Source of the DNA: Arthrobacter sp. Y81
GTDB lineage: Bacteria; Actinomycetota; Actinomycetes; Actinomycetales; Micrococcaceae
Assembly (NCBI RefSeq): GCF_002929335.1
Contig: NZ_PJIL01000007.1
Coordinates: 186,001 to 250,000 of the forward strand
Direction: 5' to 3'
DNA length: 64,000 nucleotides
The notes beneath the pieces are model-generated. The model made no database searches. It was not told the DNA's origin and saw only the letters and a program-made list of their open reading frames with translations. The first letter of the stretch is position 1. Every line of letters begins with the position of its first letter. Positions 26,654 through 35,397 of the stretch are shown here, in pieces. The translations under genes were made by a program, and so were the position numbers.

Positions 26654-27274
26654 ATGCAACCGATCCCCTCCCTCGTCACGCAACGCCTGGAACTGCGCCC
26701 CCTGACGGAATCCGACGCCGTCGCCCTGCGCGGACTCCGGGGTCATCCCGATGCAGTCCGCTATTTGTCGCACCAGGCACTGAGCGCCGTGCAGACCGAT
26801 CTGCTCCTCGCCGACTTGCTGACCCGGGAGGAACGTTCCACAGCCGATTGGTTCCATATCGGCTGGGCCGTGGTGCTCCGGTCAACGGGCGCGGTGATCG
26901 GCGACGGCCGCACGTGGAACACACCGGAACCGCCGCTGCCGGGCAGCCTGCCCGCCCGCCATGCCAGCCTCGGCTACCTTCTCCACCCGGACCACCACGG
27001 CAAAGGCTACGGCAGCGAAGCCGCTTCGGCTCTGGTCCGCTGGCTCTTCACCGAAGGCGGCACCGACACCATTTTCGCCGGCGTCTACGAGCCCAACACC
27101 GCCTCACGGCGCCTCCTCGAACGCCTCGGCTTCGTCCGGGATCATTACTTCACCGCCACCCAGGACACCCACGGCAAGGCGCTGGCTTCCTGGCGCTACC
27201 GCCTGGACCGGGCGGGGTGGAGCGCCGGGCCACCATACGGTCACAATTCAACGCCCCGCGGCTCCCGGCGATAA
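26654..27274 (+). CDS. GNAT family N-acetyltransferase (RimJ/RimL-like)
   Basis: A 206-residue acetyltransferase. The N-terminal TQRLELRPLTESDA and motif A LGYLLHPDHHGKGYGSEA identify the RimJ/RimL-type GNAT group, which modifies protein N-termini or small amines. It begins 21 bases after recR and may be co-transcribed with it. The last 20 or so residues are poorly conserved. Confidence 0.88.
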   Translation: MQPIPSLVTQRLELRPLTESDAVALRGLRGHPDAVRYLSHQALSAVQTDLLLADLLTREERSTADWFHIGWAVVLRSTGAVIGDGRTWNTPEPPLPGSLPARHASLGYLLHPDHHGKGYGSEAASALVRWLFTEGGTDTIFAGVYEPNTASRRLLERLGFVRDHYFTATQDTHGKALASWRYRLDRAGWSAGPPYGHNSTPRGSRR

Positions 27275-27354
27275 ACTGGGCACATCAGTTACGCCGTCGC
27301 GCCGTTAGGTTGCTTGGCCCCGGAACCCCGATTTGATCCAGTGAGGGTGCGCGC

Positions 27355-28713
27355 ATGAGTATGCCCACTACCGAAGTGAAGACCGAAAATCAGCCGCATG
27401 TGGTGCCCATCGCCGTTGGCCGCACCAAGCAGCTCATTGTGCAGAAGTTCGGCGGCTCCTCGGTTTCTGACGCGGACGGCATCAAACGGGTGGCAAAGCG
27501 TGTAGTTGACGCGCAGAAGGCCGGCAACGAAGTAGTTGTGGTGGTTTCCGCCATGGGCGACACCACCGACGAACTCCTGGACCTTGCCGCGCAGGTCACC
27601 GATTCGGCGCCTGCGCGCGAAATGGACATGCTCCTCTCCGCTGGTGAGCGCATCTCCATGGCCCTCGTGGCCATGGCCATCAACAAGCTCGGCGCCTCGG
27701 CCCAGTCCTTCACCGGATCACAGGCAGGGATGATCACCGACGGCATCCACGGCAAGGCGCGCATCATCGACGTCGACCCGCACCGGATCCGCACCGCACT
27801 GGACAAGGGGCATATCGCCATCGTGGCCGGCTTCCAGGGGATGAGCCGCACCACCAACGAGATCACCACCCTGGGGCGCGGCGGCTCCGATACCACGGCA
27901 GTGGCCCTGGCCGCAGCGCTGGACGCTGACGTCTGCGAAATCTACACGGACGTGGACGGTATCTACACCGCGGATCCCCGGGTGGTCGCCTCCGCCCAGA
28001 AGATCGACCGTATCTCCAGCGAAGAAATGCTGGAACTGGCCGCTTCCGGCGCCAAGATCCTGCACCTGCGCTGCGTGGAATATGCGCGGCGCTTCGGCGT
28101 GCCGCTGCACGTGCGTTCCTCATTCAGCCAGAACGAAGGCACCTGGGTCATGCCCGGAGCCGACGACAAGATCACGACCCAAGAGGGAGTTGCCTTGGAG
28201 CAGCCAATCATCTCCGGCGTTGCACACGACCGTTCCGAAGCCAAGGTCACCGTGGTGGGAGTCCCCGACATCCCGGGCAAGGCCGCCGCGATCTTCCAGG
28301 TGATCGCCGACGCACACTCCAACATCGACATGATCGTCCAGAACGTCTCCACGCACGGCACGGGCCGGACGGACATCTCCTTCACGCTTCCCATCGTGGA
28401 AGGTGCTGACGCGCTCACTGCCCTCCGTGCCGCCCAGCCGGAAATCGGCTTCGAAAGCATCGAATACAACGAGCAGATCGGCAAGCTCTCCCTGATCGGC
28501 GCCGGCATGCGTTCACACCCCGGTGTTTCGGCCACATTCTTCAAAGCCCTGTCTGACGCCGGGATCAACATCAACATGATCTCGACGTCGGAAATCCGCA
28601 TCTCCGTGGTGACGCACGCGGACCTGCTCGACGATGCGGTCCGGGCCATCCACAAGGCATTCGGCCTGGACAGCGAAGACGAAGCAACGGTGTACGGCGG
28701 CACCGGCCGCTAA
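27355..28713 (+). CDS. lysC: Aspartate kinase (alpha subunit; beta by internal start)
   Basis: A 452-residue aspartokinase, first step of the Lys/Thr/Met pathway. The kinase domain opens with [12 protein letters not shown] and carries the RGGSDTTA nucleotide loop; two ACT regulatory domains follow from about residue 290. An in-frame TTG at 28195 with GAGGGAG five bases upstream would start a 172-residue beta subunit, as in the alpha2-beta2 enzymes of Corynebacterium. No asd gene follows; a strong terminator ends the unit. Confidence 0.95.
   Translation: MSMPTTEVKTENQPHVVPIAVGRTKQLIVQKFGGSSVSDADGIKRVAKRVVDAQKAGNEVVVVVSAMGDTTDELLDLAAQVTDSAPAREMDMLLSAGERISMALVAMAINKLGASAQSFTGSQAGMITDGIHGKARIIDVDPHRIRTALDKGHIAIVAGFQGMSRTTNEITTLGRGGSDTTAVALAAALDADVCEIYTDVDGIYTADPRVVASAQKIDRISSEEMLELAASGAKILHLRCVEYARRFGVPLHVRSSFSQNEGTWVMPGADDKITTQEGVALEQPIISGVAHDRSEAKVTVVGVPDIPGKAAAIFQVIADAHSNIDMIVQNVSTHGTGRTDISFTLPIVEGADALTALRAAQPEIGFESIEYNEQIGKLSLIGAGMRSHPGVSATFFKALSDAGININMISTSEIRISVVTHADLLDDAVRAIHKAFGLDSEDEATVYGGTGR
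28183..28197 (+). promoter_or_regulatory. Internal ribosome-binding site and TTG start for aspartokinase beta
   Basis: GAGGGAG (28183-28189) lies five bases before the in-frame TTG (28195-28197) at the kinase/ACT boundary. The product would be 172 residues, the same length as the known separately translated C. glutamicum beta subunit. Confidence 0.6.
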
Positions 28714-28729
28714 GGCCTCTTAGCTCCGA

Positions 28730-28782
28730 GCACAAAAAGAACGGCACAGCGGCAGGACCGCTGGGCCGTTCTTTTTTGTGCA
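28730..28782 (+). terminator. Terminator of lysC
   Basis: A long stem pairs GCACAAAAAGAACGGC with GCCGTTCTTTTTTGTGC around an inner hairpin CAGCGG/CCGCTG. A-rich and T-rich flanks make it bidirectional, also serving the convergent small gene. Confidence 0.88.
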
Positions 28783-28811
28783 GTTCTCTTGAGTGCAGTT
28801 CCAGGCGACGG

Positions 28812-29018
28812 CTACGTGATGTCTTCCTTGCGAACCGCGTAGTGATGGCCCTCGGAATCTGTCTCTACTTCGAAGTGGGCCAGGTCCTCTTCGGAAGCAG
28901 CCTCAAAGTCGTCGTGCTTGTGAACAACTGGTGCCGCAGTATCACCCCGCGTGGCTGGTCCGAAGAAGAACCGCAGCTTGTCGGTCTTGCTCATAAACCG
29001 CTGAATCGCCTTTGCCAC
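28812..29018 (-). CDS. Small conserved protein, paralogue of the next gene
   Basis: A 68-residue protein whose core QRFMSKTDKLRFFFGPATRG matches QRFMRATGRLRAIFGPANRS of the adjacent gene, and whose C-terminal HHYAVRKED matches STYVVPRNPDD. It therefore arose by tandem duplication. The GTG at 29018 is preferred by alignment; a GTG at 29027 is an alternative, and both have purine-rich sites upstream. No signal peptide is seen. Function unknown; a DNA- or ribosome-associated role is only a guess from the basic N-terminus. Confidence 0.7.
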   Translation of the reverse strand: MAKAIQRFMSKTDKLRFFFGPATRGDTAAPVVHKHDDFEAASEEDLAHFEVETDSEGHHYAVRKEDIT

Positions 29019-29139
29019 GATCCCCACCCCCTTTCCCTTGCTCGGGTCAAGCAGTGATGCGTTGGCCGGTTGGTGCGTGTGCCCATATTTTACGCCCGCG
29101 GACGCAAAAAGGCCCCGGGGTGCGGAACCCTGAAACGGC

Positions 29140-29367
29140 TTAGCGAAGTGACTTGTCGTCCGGGTTCCGGGGCACCACATACGTGCTGCCGTCCGGCCTG
29201 CGCATCGTTTCCCATTGCTGCGACTCCGCTTCGCGGCGGGCAAGGAGGGCCTTGTTCTCGTCGGTCATCTCGTGGCCCAGCGCACTGCGGTTCGCGGGCC
29301 CGAAAATGGCCCGGAGCCTGCCTGTGGCGCGCATGAACCTTTGGGCTGCATTTTCCTTGTTGGCCAT
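29140..29367 (-). CDS. Small conserved protein, paralogue of the previous gene
   Basis: A 75-residue protein starting MANKENAAQRFM, with AAAGGGA eight bases before the ATG. It shares the RFM..T..LR..FGPA.R block with its downstream neighbour. It is divergent from an OhrR/MarR regulator and shares a compact intergenic region with a strong 22-bp dyad, so it may be controlled by that regulator. Function unknown. Confidence 0.75.
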   Translation of the reverse strand: MANKENAAQRFMRATGRLRAIFGPANRSALGHEMTDENKALLARREAESQQWETMRRPDGSTYVVPRNPDDKSLR

Positions 29368-29412
29368 TGCGGAATCCCTTTCAGAACGGTCGAGTCCAAT
29401 CCAGTGTACGCT

Positions 29413-29434
29413 AATCATTAGTCCACTAACGATT
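29413..29434. promoter_or_regulatory. Operator-like 22-bp inverted repeat
   Basis: AATCATTAGT and ACTAACGATT flank a CC centre; nine of ten positions pair. The AT-rich dyad sits between the divergent small gene (start 29367) and the MarR/OhrR gene (start 29448), the usual place and size for a MarR-family operator. Confidence 0.7.
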
Positions 29435-29447
29435 GAGGGGAGATCGG

Positions 29448-29963
29448 ATGAACCAGCGCCCGGCCTCGGCCATCGAAGTGTCTGACGAAGACCTCCTGCT
29501 GGAGCATCAGCTCTGCTTCGCCCTGACGGTAGCGTCCCGGAGCGTCGTGGGCGCCTACAAACCGGTGCTGGACAAGCTGGCGCTGACCCACCCGCAGTAC
29601 CTCGTGATGCTCTGCCTGTGGGAGTCCAGCCCGCGCTCGGTCCGCGACATCAGCGACGCCCTGGCCCAGGAGCCCGCCACCATTTCGCCGCTGCTGCGCC
29701 GCCTTGAATCGGCCGGGTACATCACCCGCGGCCGCGCCGCCGGCAACGAACGCGCACTGGCCGTCGGGCTCACCCCGAGCGGTGCAGCCCTCCGGCAGCA
29801 GGCGACGGCGGTCCCCGGAACCATGATGGAGCGGCTGGGCCTGACCAGGGATGCAGTAGGCCATCTGCACCAAGCCATGATGGACCTGATCGCAGCCACC
29901 AAAACCGCAGCCGAACGCGAGGCGGCCGGACCGGGCGCTGCTGGCGCCCAGCCTGGCGCCTAG
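29448..29963 (+). CDS. MarR family regulator, OhrR-like
   Basis: A 171-residue winged-helix repressor. The N-terminal LLLEHQLCFALTVASR aligns with the OhrR peroxide-sensing segment, including the reactive cysteine, and YKPVLDKL keeps one of the sensor tyrosines. The position of the other OhrR tyrosine is changed (ALTVAS instead of LLYASS). The wing-helix core is VRDISDALAQEPATISPLLR. The ATG at 29448 has GAGGGGAG upstream. No ohr peroxidase gene is adjacent, so the direct target is probably the divergent small gene and itself. Confidence 0.88.
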   Translation: MNQRPASAIEVSDEDLLLEHQLCFALTVASRSVVGAYKPVLDKLALTHPQYLVMLCLWESSPRSVRDISDALAQEPATISPLLRRLESAGYITRGRAAGNERALAVGLTPSGAALRQQATAVPGTMMERLGLTRDAVGHLHQAMMDLIAATKTAAEREAAGPGAAGAQPGA

Positions 29964-30003
29964 CCCGGAGTCCCGTCAGCTTCGCGGCTCGCGCATCCGC
30001 CGC

Positions 30004-33000
30004 TCACGGTGCCGTCACAGCGACATTCAGCTGGGTTGACGGTCCCGTGCCGAAGCGGATCACTCCCACCCAGTTGCCTGCCTCAAGCCCGGCCCAGCTG
30101 GCAGTGAGCTCGCCGGTGGCGCCGTTTTCAATCGTGAGCGGGTTGGGGCTTACCGTGAGGTTTCCGGCGTCACCGGCTAGGACCATCGCTTCGACGGAAG
30201 CTGCCGTTGCCGCGTTGCCGGGGCTGGCGAAGAGGTTGGTGGTCACCTTCCAGTCGCCTGCCACCGGGTCCGCGACGGAGACGGCCTCGTTGGCCGCGGG
30301 CGTGGCCCCCGCGTACAGCACACCGGCCGGCGAGACCACGTACAGGTCGAAGTCCGCCGCGGGGTTGGCTGAGATGACCGCGAACCTGGCGAGGGAGGAA
30401 CCTTCCGGGACGTTGACGACCTGAACGTCATTGGCACCGTCCTTGACCCCGGTGTACGGACCGGGAACCAGGCTGATCGCCGTCGAGTTTGCCTTCGCAA
30501 GCCCCCTCACTGCCAACTCGATCGGCTCGGGACTGCCGGACGTCACCGGAATGACAGTGCTGCCGCTTCCGCCGGCGGAAGCGGCATTGACGACAGCCGG
30601 TGCCACTGCGGTCACCGACCGGATGGCCACCGGCGAGCGGACAGCCGCCGCATCCGAAGTCCAGGTGAGTGCTCCGCCAACGAATGCGTCCAGGGTGGCA
30701 CCGGAGTTGGTGAACTGCACCGTGAAAGTGGCCTTCTCGCCTTGTCCAAGGGTCAGCACGTCCGGCGTCACTTCGGCAGCTATTCCCGGAACGTCGACGT
30801 CGGCACTGTAGGTTCCGGCAGTCAATGCAGTCACCGTCCGCGTCACCGTTTGGGTGCCGGTGAGCCCGCCAATGGCTATCGACGGCAGATTGACATCCTT
30901 GGTGGCCACCGGGGCAACACCCAGCTGATAGCCAAGCCCCTGCAGGAATCCGAGCCAGTCGTTCGGGCCGGCGTCGTACACCAGTCCGGGTGATGCCATC
31001 CGGGCAGGATCGACCTGCCCGGCGCCCTGCGCGAAGACGTCGTGAACGGGGGTTCCTTCAGCGTCCACCAGATCGTAGGCCGTCGTCATCATCGCTGATT
31101 TCACCGAAGCCGGGGACCACAGGGGGCTCTTGCCCAGCAGCAGGGCGCCGAGCCCGGCGATCTGCGGCGCTGCCATGGATGTTCCGGACAGGAAGCCGAA
31201 GTTCTGGCCGTTGGAGCCGATAGGCGAGACAGCAGCCAGGACGCCCACGCCGGGAGCCGCAATGTCCGGTTTCAGGAGGTCGCTGTTGGCTGCCAGCGTG
31301 GGTCCACGGGATGAGAAGCCTGCGATCTGCGGTACTGGCGGCGGGTCCAGGCCGGTGGTATCGGTTGATACCAGGCTAGCCGTCAACGCCGCGTCGGCTG
31401 CAACCACGTCTTTGATGGCGGGGTCGTCAAGGTGGACCGTCGGAACACTGTGCAGGTCCACGTCCAGCGAGTTGGGCGTCAGGTTGACCAGGACCATTCC
31501 AACGCCGCCTGCCTGTGCCACGGCCAGGCTCTTGGCCGTCCGGTCCACCACGCCGCGGTCACAGATCACGATCTTGCCTGCGGTCTTGGCCGGGTCCAGT
31601 GTGCCCGGAGCGCACAGGGCCGCATTGGCGTCGGGGGCAGCGGCCAGCTTCACACTGACGGCGAGCGCAATGGGCGCGTCCGTGACTTCAGTCGCCATGA
31701 TGCTGGCGCCGGCGAACTTGTCTCCGCTGGACAACTCCACCGTGCCGCGGAGGCTGCTGCTGTGGGTGGATGCAGCCACACTGGTCATCCACGGAGCGGC
31801 ATGGTTCACGGTACTGGCCGTGGGTCCCGAGTTTCCGGCCGAGGCGGCCACGAATATCCCGGCGGCCGCGGCGTTCAGGAAGGCGATCGATACCGGGTCG
31901 ACGGTGGAGTTGTTGGTGCCGGAGATGGAATAGCTCAGGACGTCGACGCCGTCCCTGATGGCGTCCTCAATGGCCTCCACGCTGCTGGAACCGAAGCAGC
32001 CGGTGGTTGCGGGGCTGATGCCCTCCCAGCAGATTTTGTAGATGGCGAGCTTTGCAGCCGGGGCCACCCCCGACCCCTTGCCGAAATCACGGCCGCCAAC
32101 AGCCTGGCTGACATCGCTGTTACCGGCCGCCGTGCTGGCTGTATGCGAGCCGTGGTTGTTGACGTCGAGCGGCGAGTACGATTCCTTCGGCGAGCGCAGG
32201 CCCGGGGGAACGGTTGCCTTGAAGGCTTCGTCGTAGTAGCGGGCGCCGATGACCTTGCTGTTGCACTCAGTTCCGGCGAATTGAACGCCTGCCTCGCAGA
32301 CCCCTGCGAAGGTGCTCCCGTCCGCCTTCAGCATGGTGATCTGGTTCGTAGCCGACAGATACGGTTCGCCAACCTGCGGGCCTCCCGAGAGCGGCTTCAC
32401 CTGTCCGCCGGCGAAGTAGGGATTGACCGGGGTGTAGCCCGTATCAAGCACACCCACTACCGTTCCCTTGCCGGCGTTGGCGGCGCCGCCGAAATGTTCG
32501 GCCCAGACGCCGTCGGGACCGGGCAGACCCAGGAATTCGGTGCTGGAGTAGTCGATTTTGTAGAGGCTGTCCTTAACGACAGCAAGGACGTTTCCGTCCT
32601 TGCTCAACGCATTTGCCTGTTCCGCGGACAGCTCCGCACTGAAGCCGTTCACCGCCAGGGTGTAACTGTCGTCGATGGCCACGCCTTCTTCCGCGGCCAG
32701 CTTTGCCTGCTGTGACTCAAGGTGTGCCGCGTAGCGCTGGGACTCAGCGCTGCCGGCGTCGAGCTTCCTGCCGTTGGACACAGCGGTCCCCGGGATTCCA
32801 TCGACTCCGCCGGTGTAGGCAGCCAGGGGCTTGTCCTTCAGCATCACAATGTAGCGGCCGCCGCCCAGGGACGGTTGATCGTCAACCGGCGAACCGTCCT
32901 CAAGCCCAGGCGGATCCGCCTGCGACGCGGGGGACGCCGGATCGGCGGGGTCCGCGGCTGCCCAGGCCGGGGCAGCCAGACCCTGGCCGATCAGCAGGGA

Positions 33001-33081
33001 AATTCCCAAAGCGACGGCGGCGGCGAGGTGTGCGGCCGGATTTCTACTCTGAGTGCGGGGGCCCACATGCGGGTTAGTCAT
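30004..33081 (-). CDS. Secreted S8 family serine protease (subtilase) 1
   Basis: A 1025-residue secreted protease. A signal peptide ends near APAWAA; the I9 propeptide follows (RYIVMLKDKPL). The catalytic triad is Asp213 (GVLDTGY), His310 (NNHGSHTAS) and Ser635 (LSGTSMAAP), with a PA-domain insert between His and Ser (around ICDRGVVDRTAKS) and fibronectin-III-like C-terminal domains. The ATG at 33081 follows AGGAGG; the open frame extends 32 codons upstream without a site. It is divergent from an SSI-type inhibitor lipoprotein and paralogous to the protease at 35398. Confidence 0.93.
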   Translation of the reverse strand: MTNPHVGPRTQSRNPAAHLAAAVALGISLLIGQGLAAPAWAAADPADPASPASQADPPGLEDGSPVDDQPSLGGGRYIVMLKDKPLAAYTGGVDGIPGTAVSNGRKLDAGSAESQRYAAHLESQQAKLAAEEGVAIDDSYTLAVNGFSAELSAEQANALSKDGNVLAVVKDSLYKIDYSSTEFLGLPGPDGVWAEHFGGAANAGKGTVVGVLDTGYTPVNPYFAGGQVKPLSGGPQVGEPYLSATNQITMLKADGSTFAGVCEAGVQFAGTECNSKVIGARYYDEAFKATVPPGLRSPKESYSPLDVNNHGSHTASTAAGNSDVSQAVGGRDFGKGSGVAPAAKLAIYKICWEGISPATTGCFGSSSVEAIEDAIRDGVDVLSYSISGTNNSTVDPVSIAFLNAAAAGIFVAASAGNSGPTASTVNHAAPWMTSVAASTHSSSLRGTVELSSGDKFAGASIMATEVTDAPIALAVSVKLAAAPDANAALCAPGTLDPAKTAGKIVICDRGVVDRTAKSLAVAQAGGVGMVLVNLTPNSLDVDLHSVPTVHLDDPAIKDVVAADAALTASLVSTDTTGLDPPPVPQIAGFSSRGPTLAANSDLLKPDIAAPGVGVLAAVSPIGSNGQNFGFLSGTSMAAPQIAGLGALLLGKSPLWSPASVKSAMMTTAYDLVDAEGTPVHDVFAQGAGQVDPARMASPGLVYDAGPNDWLGFLQGLGYQLGVAPVATKDVNLPSIAIGGLTGTQTVTRTVTALTAGTYSADVDVPGIAAEVTPDVLTLGQGEKATFTVQFTNSGATLDAFVGGALTWTSDAAAVRSPVAIRSVTAVAPAVVNAASAGGSGSTVIPVTSGSPEPIELAVRGLAKANSTAISLVPGPYTGVKDGANDVQVVNVPEGSSLARFAVISANPAADFDLYVVSPAGVLYAGATPAANEAVSVADPVAGDWKVTTNLFASPGNAATAASVEAMVLAGDAGNLTVSPNPLTIENGATGELTASWAGLEAGNWVGVIRFGTGPSTQLNVAVTAP

Positions 33082-33395
33082 GACGTACTGCCTCCTAGGT
33101 TGTCGGACCGTTGGCGTGACCGGTCCCACGGACTGGAAGTATCCGTCCACGTCGGCGCAACATGGGCGTGAGGCCATACATCCAGTGATGGGAGAAACAT
33201 ACCGGAGTGCGGCTGCGGAATCGAGATGTTCCGGACAGATTTAATCGCCTGGCCCTTGGCGGCCTGATGCCGCCGCCGCGCCCAGCCCGCGGCAACCGCT
33301 GCGCCCAGCCCGGGTCCGGGCGGCGCCCAGGCCTAACGGCACGGTCCATCGCCGGGCACCGGCGATAGAATGGACCAAAATGAGGAGGACCGGTA
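33082..33395. promoter_or_regulatory. Divergent intergenic region between protease 1 and inhibitor lipoprotein
   Basis: This region of 314 bases separates the divergent subtilase and SSI-like genes. On the + strand TAGAAT (33366-33371) is a good -10 for the inhibitor gene, followed by GAGGAGG at 33382-33388. The minus-strand promoter for the protease was not pinned down. No other gene was recognised; control from a shared region would allow joint regulation. Confidence 0.5.
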
Positions 33396-33950
33396 ATGCG
33401 TAAGGCATGGATTCACGCACTCGTTCTGGTATCCGTTGTCGGCCTCTCCGCTTGCTCGCCGGGCGGCGGCGGTCCCAGCCCTTCGCCCTCGGCCACGACT
33501 ACGAGCGCCAGCCCGTCCACGGCCACGCCGTCGCCGGACACCGAAACCACTGTCCCGGCTCCTTCTCCTCCCCCCTCCTCGGTGCCTGCCACGGCCGGCC
33601 CTGGCAAGGGGAATGCCGAGCTCGCCATCATGGTCAAACCTGCGGAATCGGAACCCGCCCAGAATTTCACGCTGGTGTGCAAGGACGGCGTCCCGACGGC
33701 GGAAAGCAAACATCCCACAGCCGCCGCCGCATGCACCGCGCTGAAGGACAACCCCGCCGTACTGAGCCCAGCACCCCGCAAGACGGACCAGGCCTGCACG
33801 CAGCAGTACGGCGGCCCGCAGGAGGCCACTGTCACCGGAATCGTCGATGATTCGCCGGTGGACGCTTCCTTTGCCCGCAGGGACGGCTGCGAAATCGGCC
33901 TCTGGAATGCGGCTAAGGACGTCCTGGGATCCGCAGGCGGAGCGCCCTAG
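33396..33950 (+). CDS. SSI-family (subtilisin inhibitor-like) lipoprotein
   Basis: A 184-residue lipoprotein: signal peptide ending LSACS (lipobox Cys20), a Ser/Pro/Thr linker of about 45 residues, then an SSI-like domain. The domain keeps the two disulfide pairs (Cys in LVCKDG and AACTAL; Cys in ACTQQYGGPQ and DGCEIGLW). The hallmark CxxxYGGPQ...GCEI...W is clear. By alignment to Streptomyces SSI the P1 position is Gln instead of Met/Lys. It is likely surface-anchored and may restrain the two neighbouring subtilases. It starts 314 bases from protease 1 in divergent orientation. Confidence 0.85.
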   Translation: MRKAWIHALVLVSVVGLSACSPGGGGPSPSPSATTTSASPSTATPSPDTETTVPAPSPPPSSVPATAGPGKGNAELAIMVKPAESEPAQNFTLVCKDGVPTAESKHPTAAAACTALKDNPAVLSPAPRKTDQACTQQYGGPQEATVTGIVDDSPVDASFARRDGCEIGLWNAAKDVLGSAGGAP

Positions 33951-33954
33951 CCGA

Positions 33955-34896
33955 ATGCATACTGTGAAGCCCGGCCAGCGACACGTGCTGGCCATGGACG
34001 TCTGGCAGCACCGCGAAGGAGCCCACCAGGCCCGGGTCAGGCGCTACGCCGACCCCTACCTTGCCCGCCGCTCCGCCGGTAAGAAACACCCCGTTGAGGA
34101 TTTCCTGTTCACGTACTACACCCAGAAACCGGGCCAGCTCCTGCGCTGGCACCCCGGCGCCGGCGCCATCCTTACCGGCCAGGACGCAGCGGCCCGCTCC
34201 GCCTGGAAGTTCTACCGGATGCTCGACGACGACGACCTCGCCGCCGCCGGGCTGCCCCCAGGGACCACTGCCTCAACCTTTGATCGCGACTCCTTCCTGG
34301 CGGACCGCAGGGAGGCACTCCAGTTTGCCGGGATAATCCTGCGGGGCACGGCGTTGCGCCCTGCCCAGTTCGGCTGCTTCGGGCTGCACGAGTGGGCCAT
34401 GGTGTACCGCCAGGACAAATTTGAGCTGCGCCACGAATACCTGCAGCTGCGCCTCGGCGCAGCGGGCACTGACCGCGTGGTGGAGGACAACAGGATCCGT
34501 TGCTCGCACTTTGACGCTTTCCGCTTCTACACACCGGATGCCATACCGCTCAACGAGCTCGCTCCCAGCCGGGACAACCAGCGGTCCATGGAACAGCCGG
34601 GCTGCCTGCACGCCAACATGGACCTCTACAAGTGGGCCTACAAGCTGTCGCCCGCCCTGCCCAGCGAGCTGGTCATGGATTGCTTCGAACTGTCCTGGCG
34701 GGTCCGCGCCATGGACATGCAGGCGTCCCCGTACGACCTTGAGGAGTGGGGCTACCCGCCCATCCCGATCGAAACGGCTGCGGGCAAGGCGGACTACGTC
34801 GAGCATCAGCGCACCTTCTCCGCCGAGGCGCAGGAGCTCCGCACGCGGTTGCTCGACGCATTGGCACCCCTGTTCGAGGGGGTCAGGGAGGACTGA
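33955..34896 (+). CDS. Conserved actinobacterial protein, labelled 3-methyladenine DNA glycosylase
   Basis: A 313-residue cytosolic protein of a family that genome annotation often calls 3-methyladenine DNA glycosylase. I see no helix-hairpin-helix or other glycosylase signature, so that label should be treated with care. Recognisable conserved blocks are HPVEDFLFTYYTQKPGQLLRWHPG, GCFGLHEWAMVY and PGCLHANMDLYKWAYKL. It starts five bases after the SSI lipoprotein stop and its stop overlaps the next ATG, so the three genes form an operon. Confidence 0.75.
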   Translation: MHTVKPGQRHVLAMDVWQHREGAHQARVRRYADPYLARRSAGKKHPVEDFLFTYYTQKPGQLLRWHPGAGAILTGQDAAARSAWKFYRMLDDDDLAAAGLPPGTTASTFDRDSFLADRREALQFAGIILRGTALRPAQFGCFGLHEWAMVYRQDKFELRHEYLQLRLGAAGTDRVVEDNRIRCSHFDAFRFYTPDAIPLNELAPSRDNQRSMEQPGCLHANMDLYKWAYKLSPALPSELVMDCFELSWRVRAMDMQASPYDLEEWGYPPIPIETAAGKADYVEHQRTFSAEAQELRTRLLDALAPLFEGVRED

Positions 34897-35267
34897 TGGC
34901 CGGAGACGTGGATCTGACCGTCCGGCTGACGGAGGCACCCGGGGCACCGGAGTACGAGTTCCGCCTGGTTTTCCGCACCGGAACAGCAGCGCAGGCCACC
35001 GCCCTGGAGGGGTCAACGCTGCCGGACCCCGGCGCTGCCCTGGCCGCCGTCGAACTCTTCGGCGACGAAGCCTTCTTCGTGCCGCGGCCGGCGGACATGA
35101 TGTGCACCCAGCAATACGGCGGCCCGCAGGTGGCCGTAGTGACGGGGACGTTCCACGGCCGTCCCGTGCACAGCCGTTTCAGCCTGACCGACGGCTGCGA
35201 GATTGCCCGATGGCGTTCCATGGCCCCGCTCTTCGGCGGCACGCCGGGATCCACCGGTCAGACCTGA
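34896..35267 (+). CDS. SSI-like domain protein without signal peptide
   Basis: A 123-residue protein whose C-terminal half repeats the SSI hallmark of the lipoprotein two genes upstream: MCTQQYGGPQVAVVTGTF and DGCEIARW. It has no signal peptide and lacks the first cysteine pair of SSI (the corresponding N-terminal segment has none), which suits a reducing cytoplasm. The ATG overlaps the upstream stop (TGATG), so it is translationally coupled. It may be an intracellular inhibitor or a repurposed fold. Confidence 0.8.
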   Translation: MAGDVDLTVRLTEAPGAPEYEFRLVFRTGTAAQATALEGSTLPDPGAALAAVELFGDEAFFVPRPADMMCTQQYGGPQVAVVTGTFHGRPVHSRFSLTDGCEIARWRSMAPLFGGTPGSTGQT

Positions 35268-35289
35268 GCACCCGGGCCAACACACCAGC

Positions 35290-35346
35290 CCTTCAAGAGG
35301 AACGTCCCGGGAGCCGTGCGGCCACCGGGACGTTCCTGTTGAAGGC
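35290..35346. terminator. Bidirectional terminator between convergent genes
   Basis: A stem of about 20 bp (AGGAACGTCCCGG pairs CCGGGACGTTCCT; CTTCAA pairs TTGAAG after one mismatch) with a 14-base loop lies between the SSI-like gene (+) and protease 2 (-). T-runs are weak. Confidence 0.7.
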
Positions 35347-35397
35347 GTTCCTTATGCAGTTGGATGTATGGCGCGTTTCCGGCCGGAGGGCGTTCGG

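Noticed and set aside
31432..32715. 427-residue plus-strand frame inside protease 1
   Set aside because: Antisense shadow of the protease, whose catalytic triad is intact on the minus strand.
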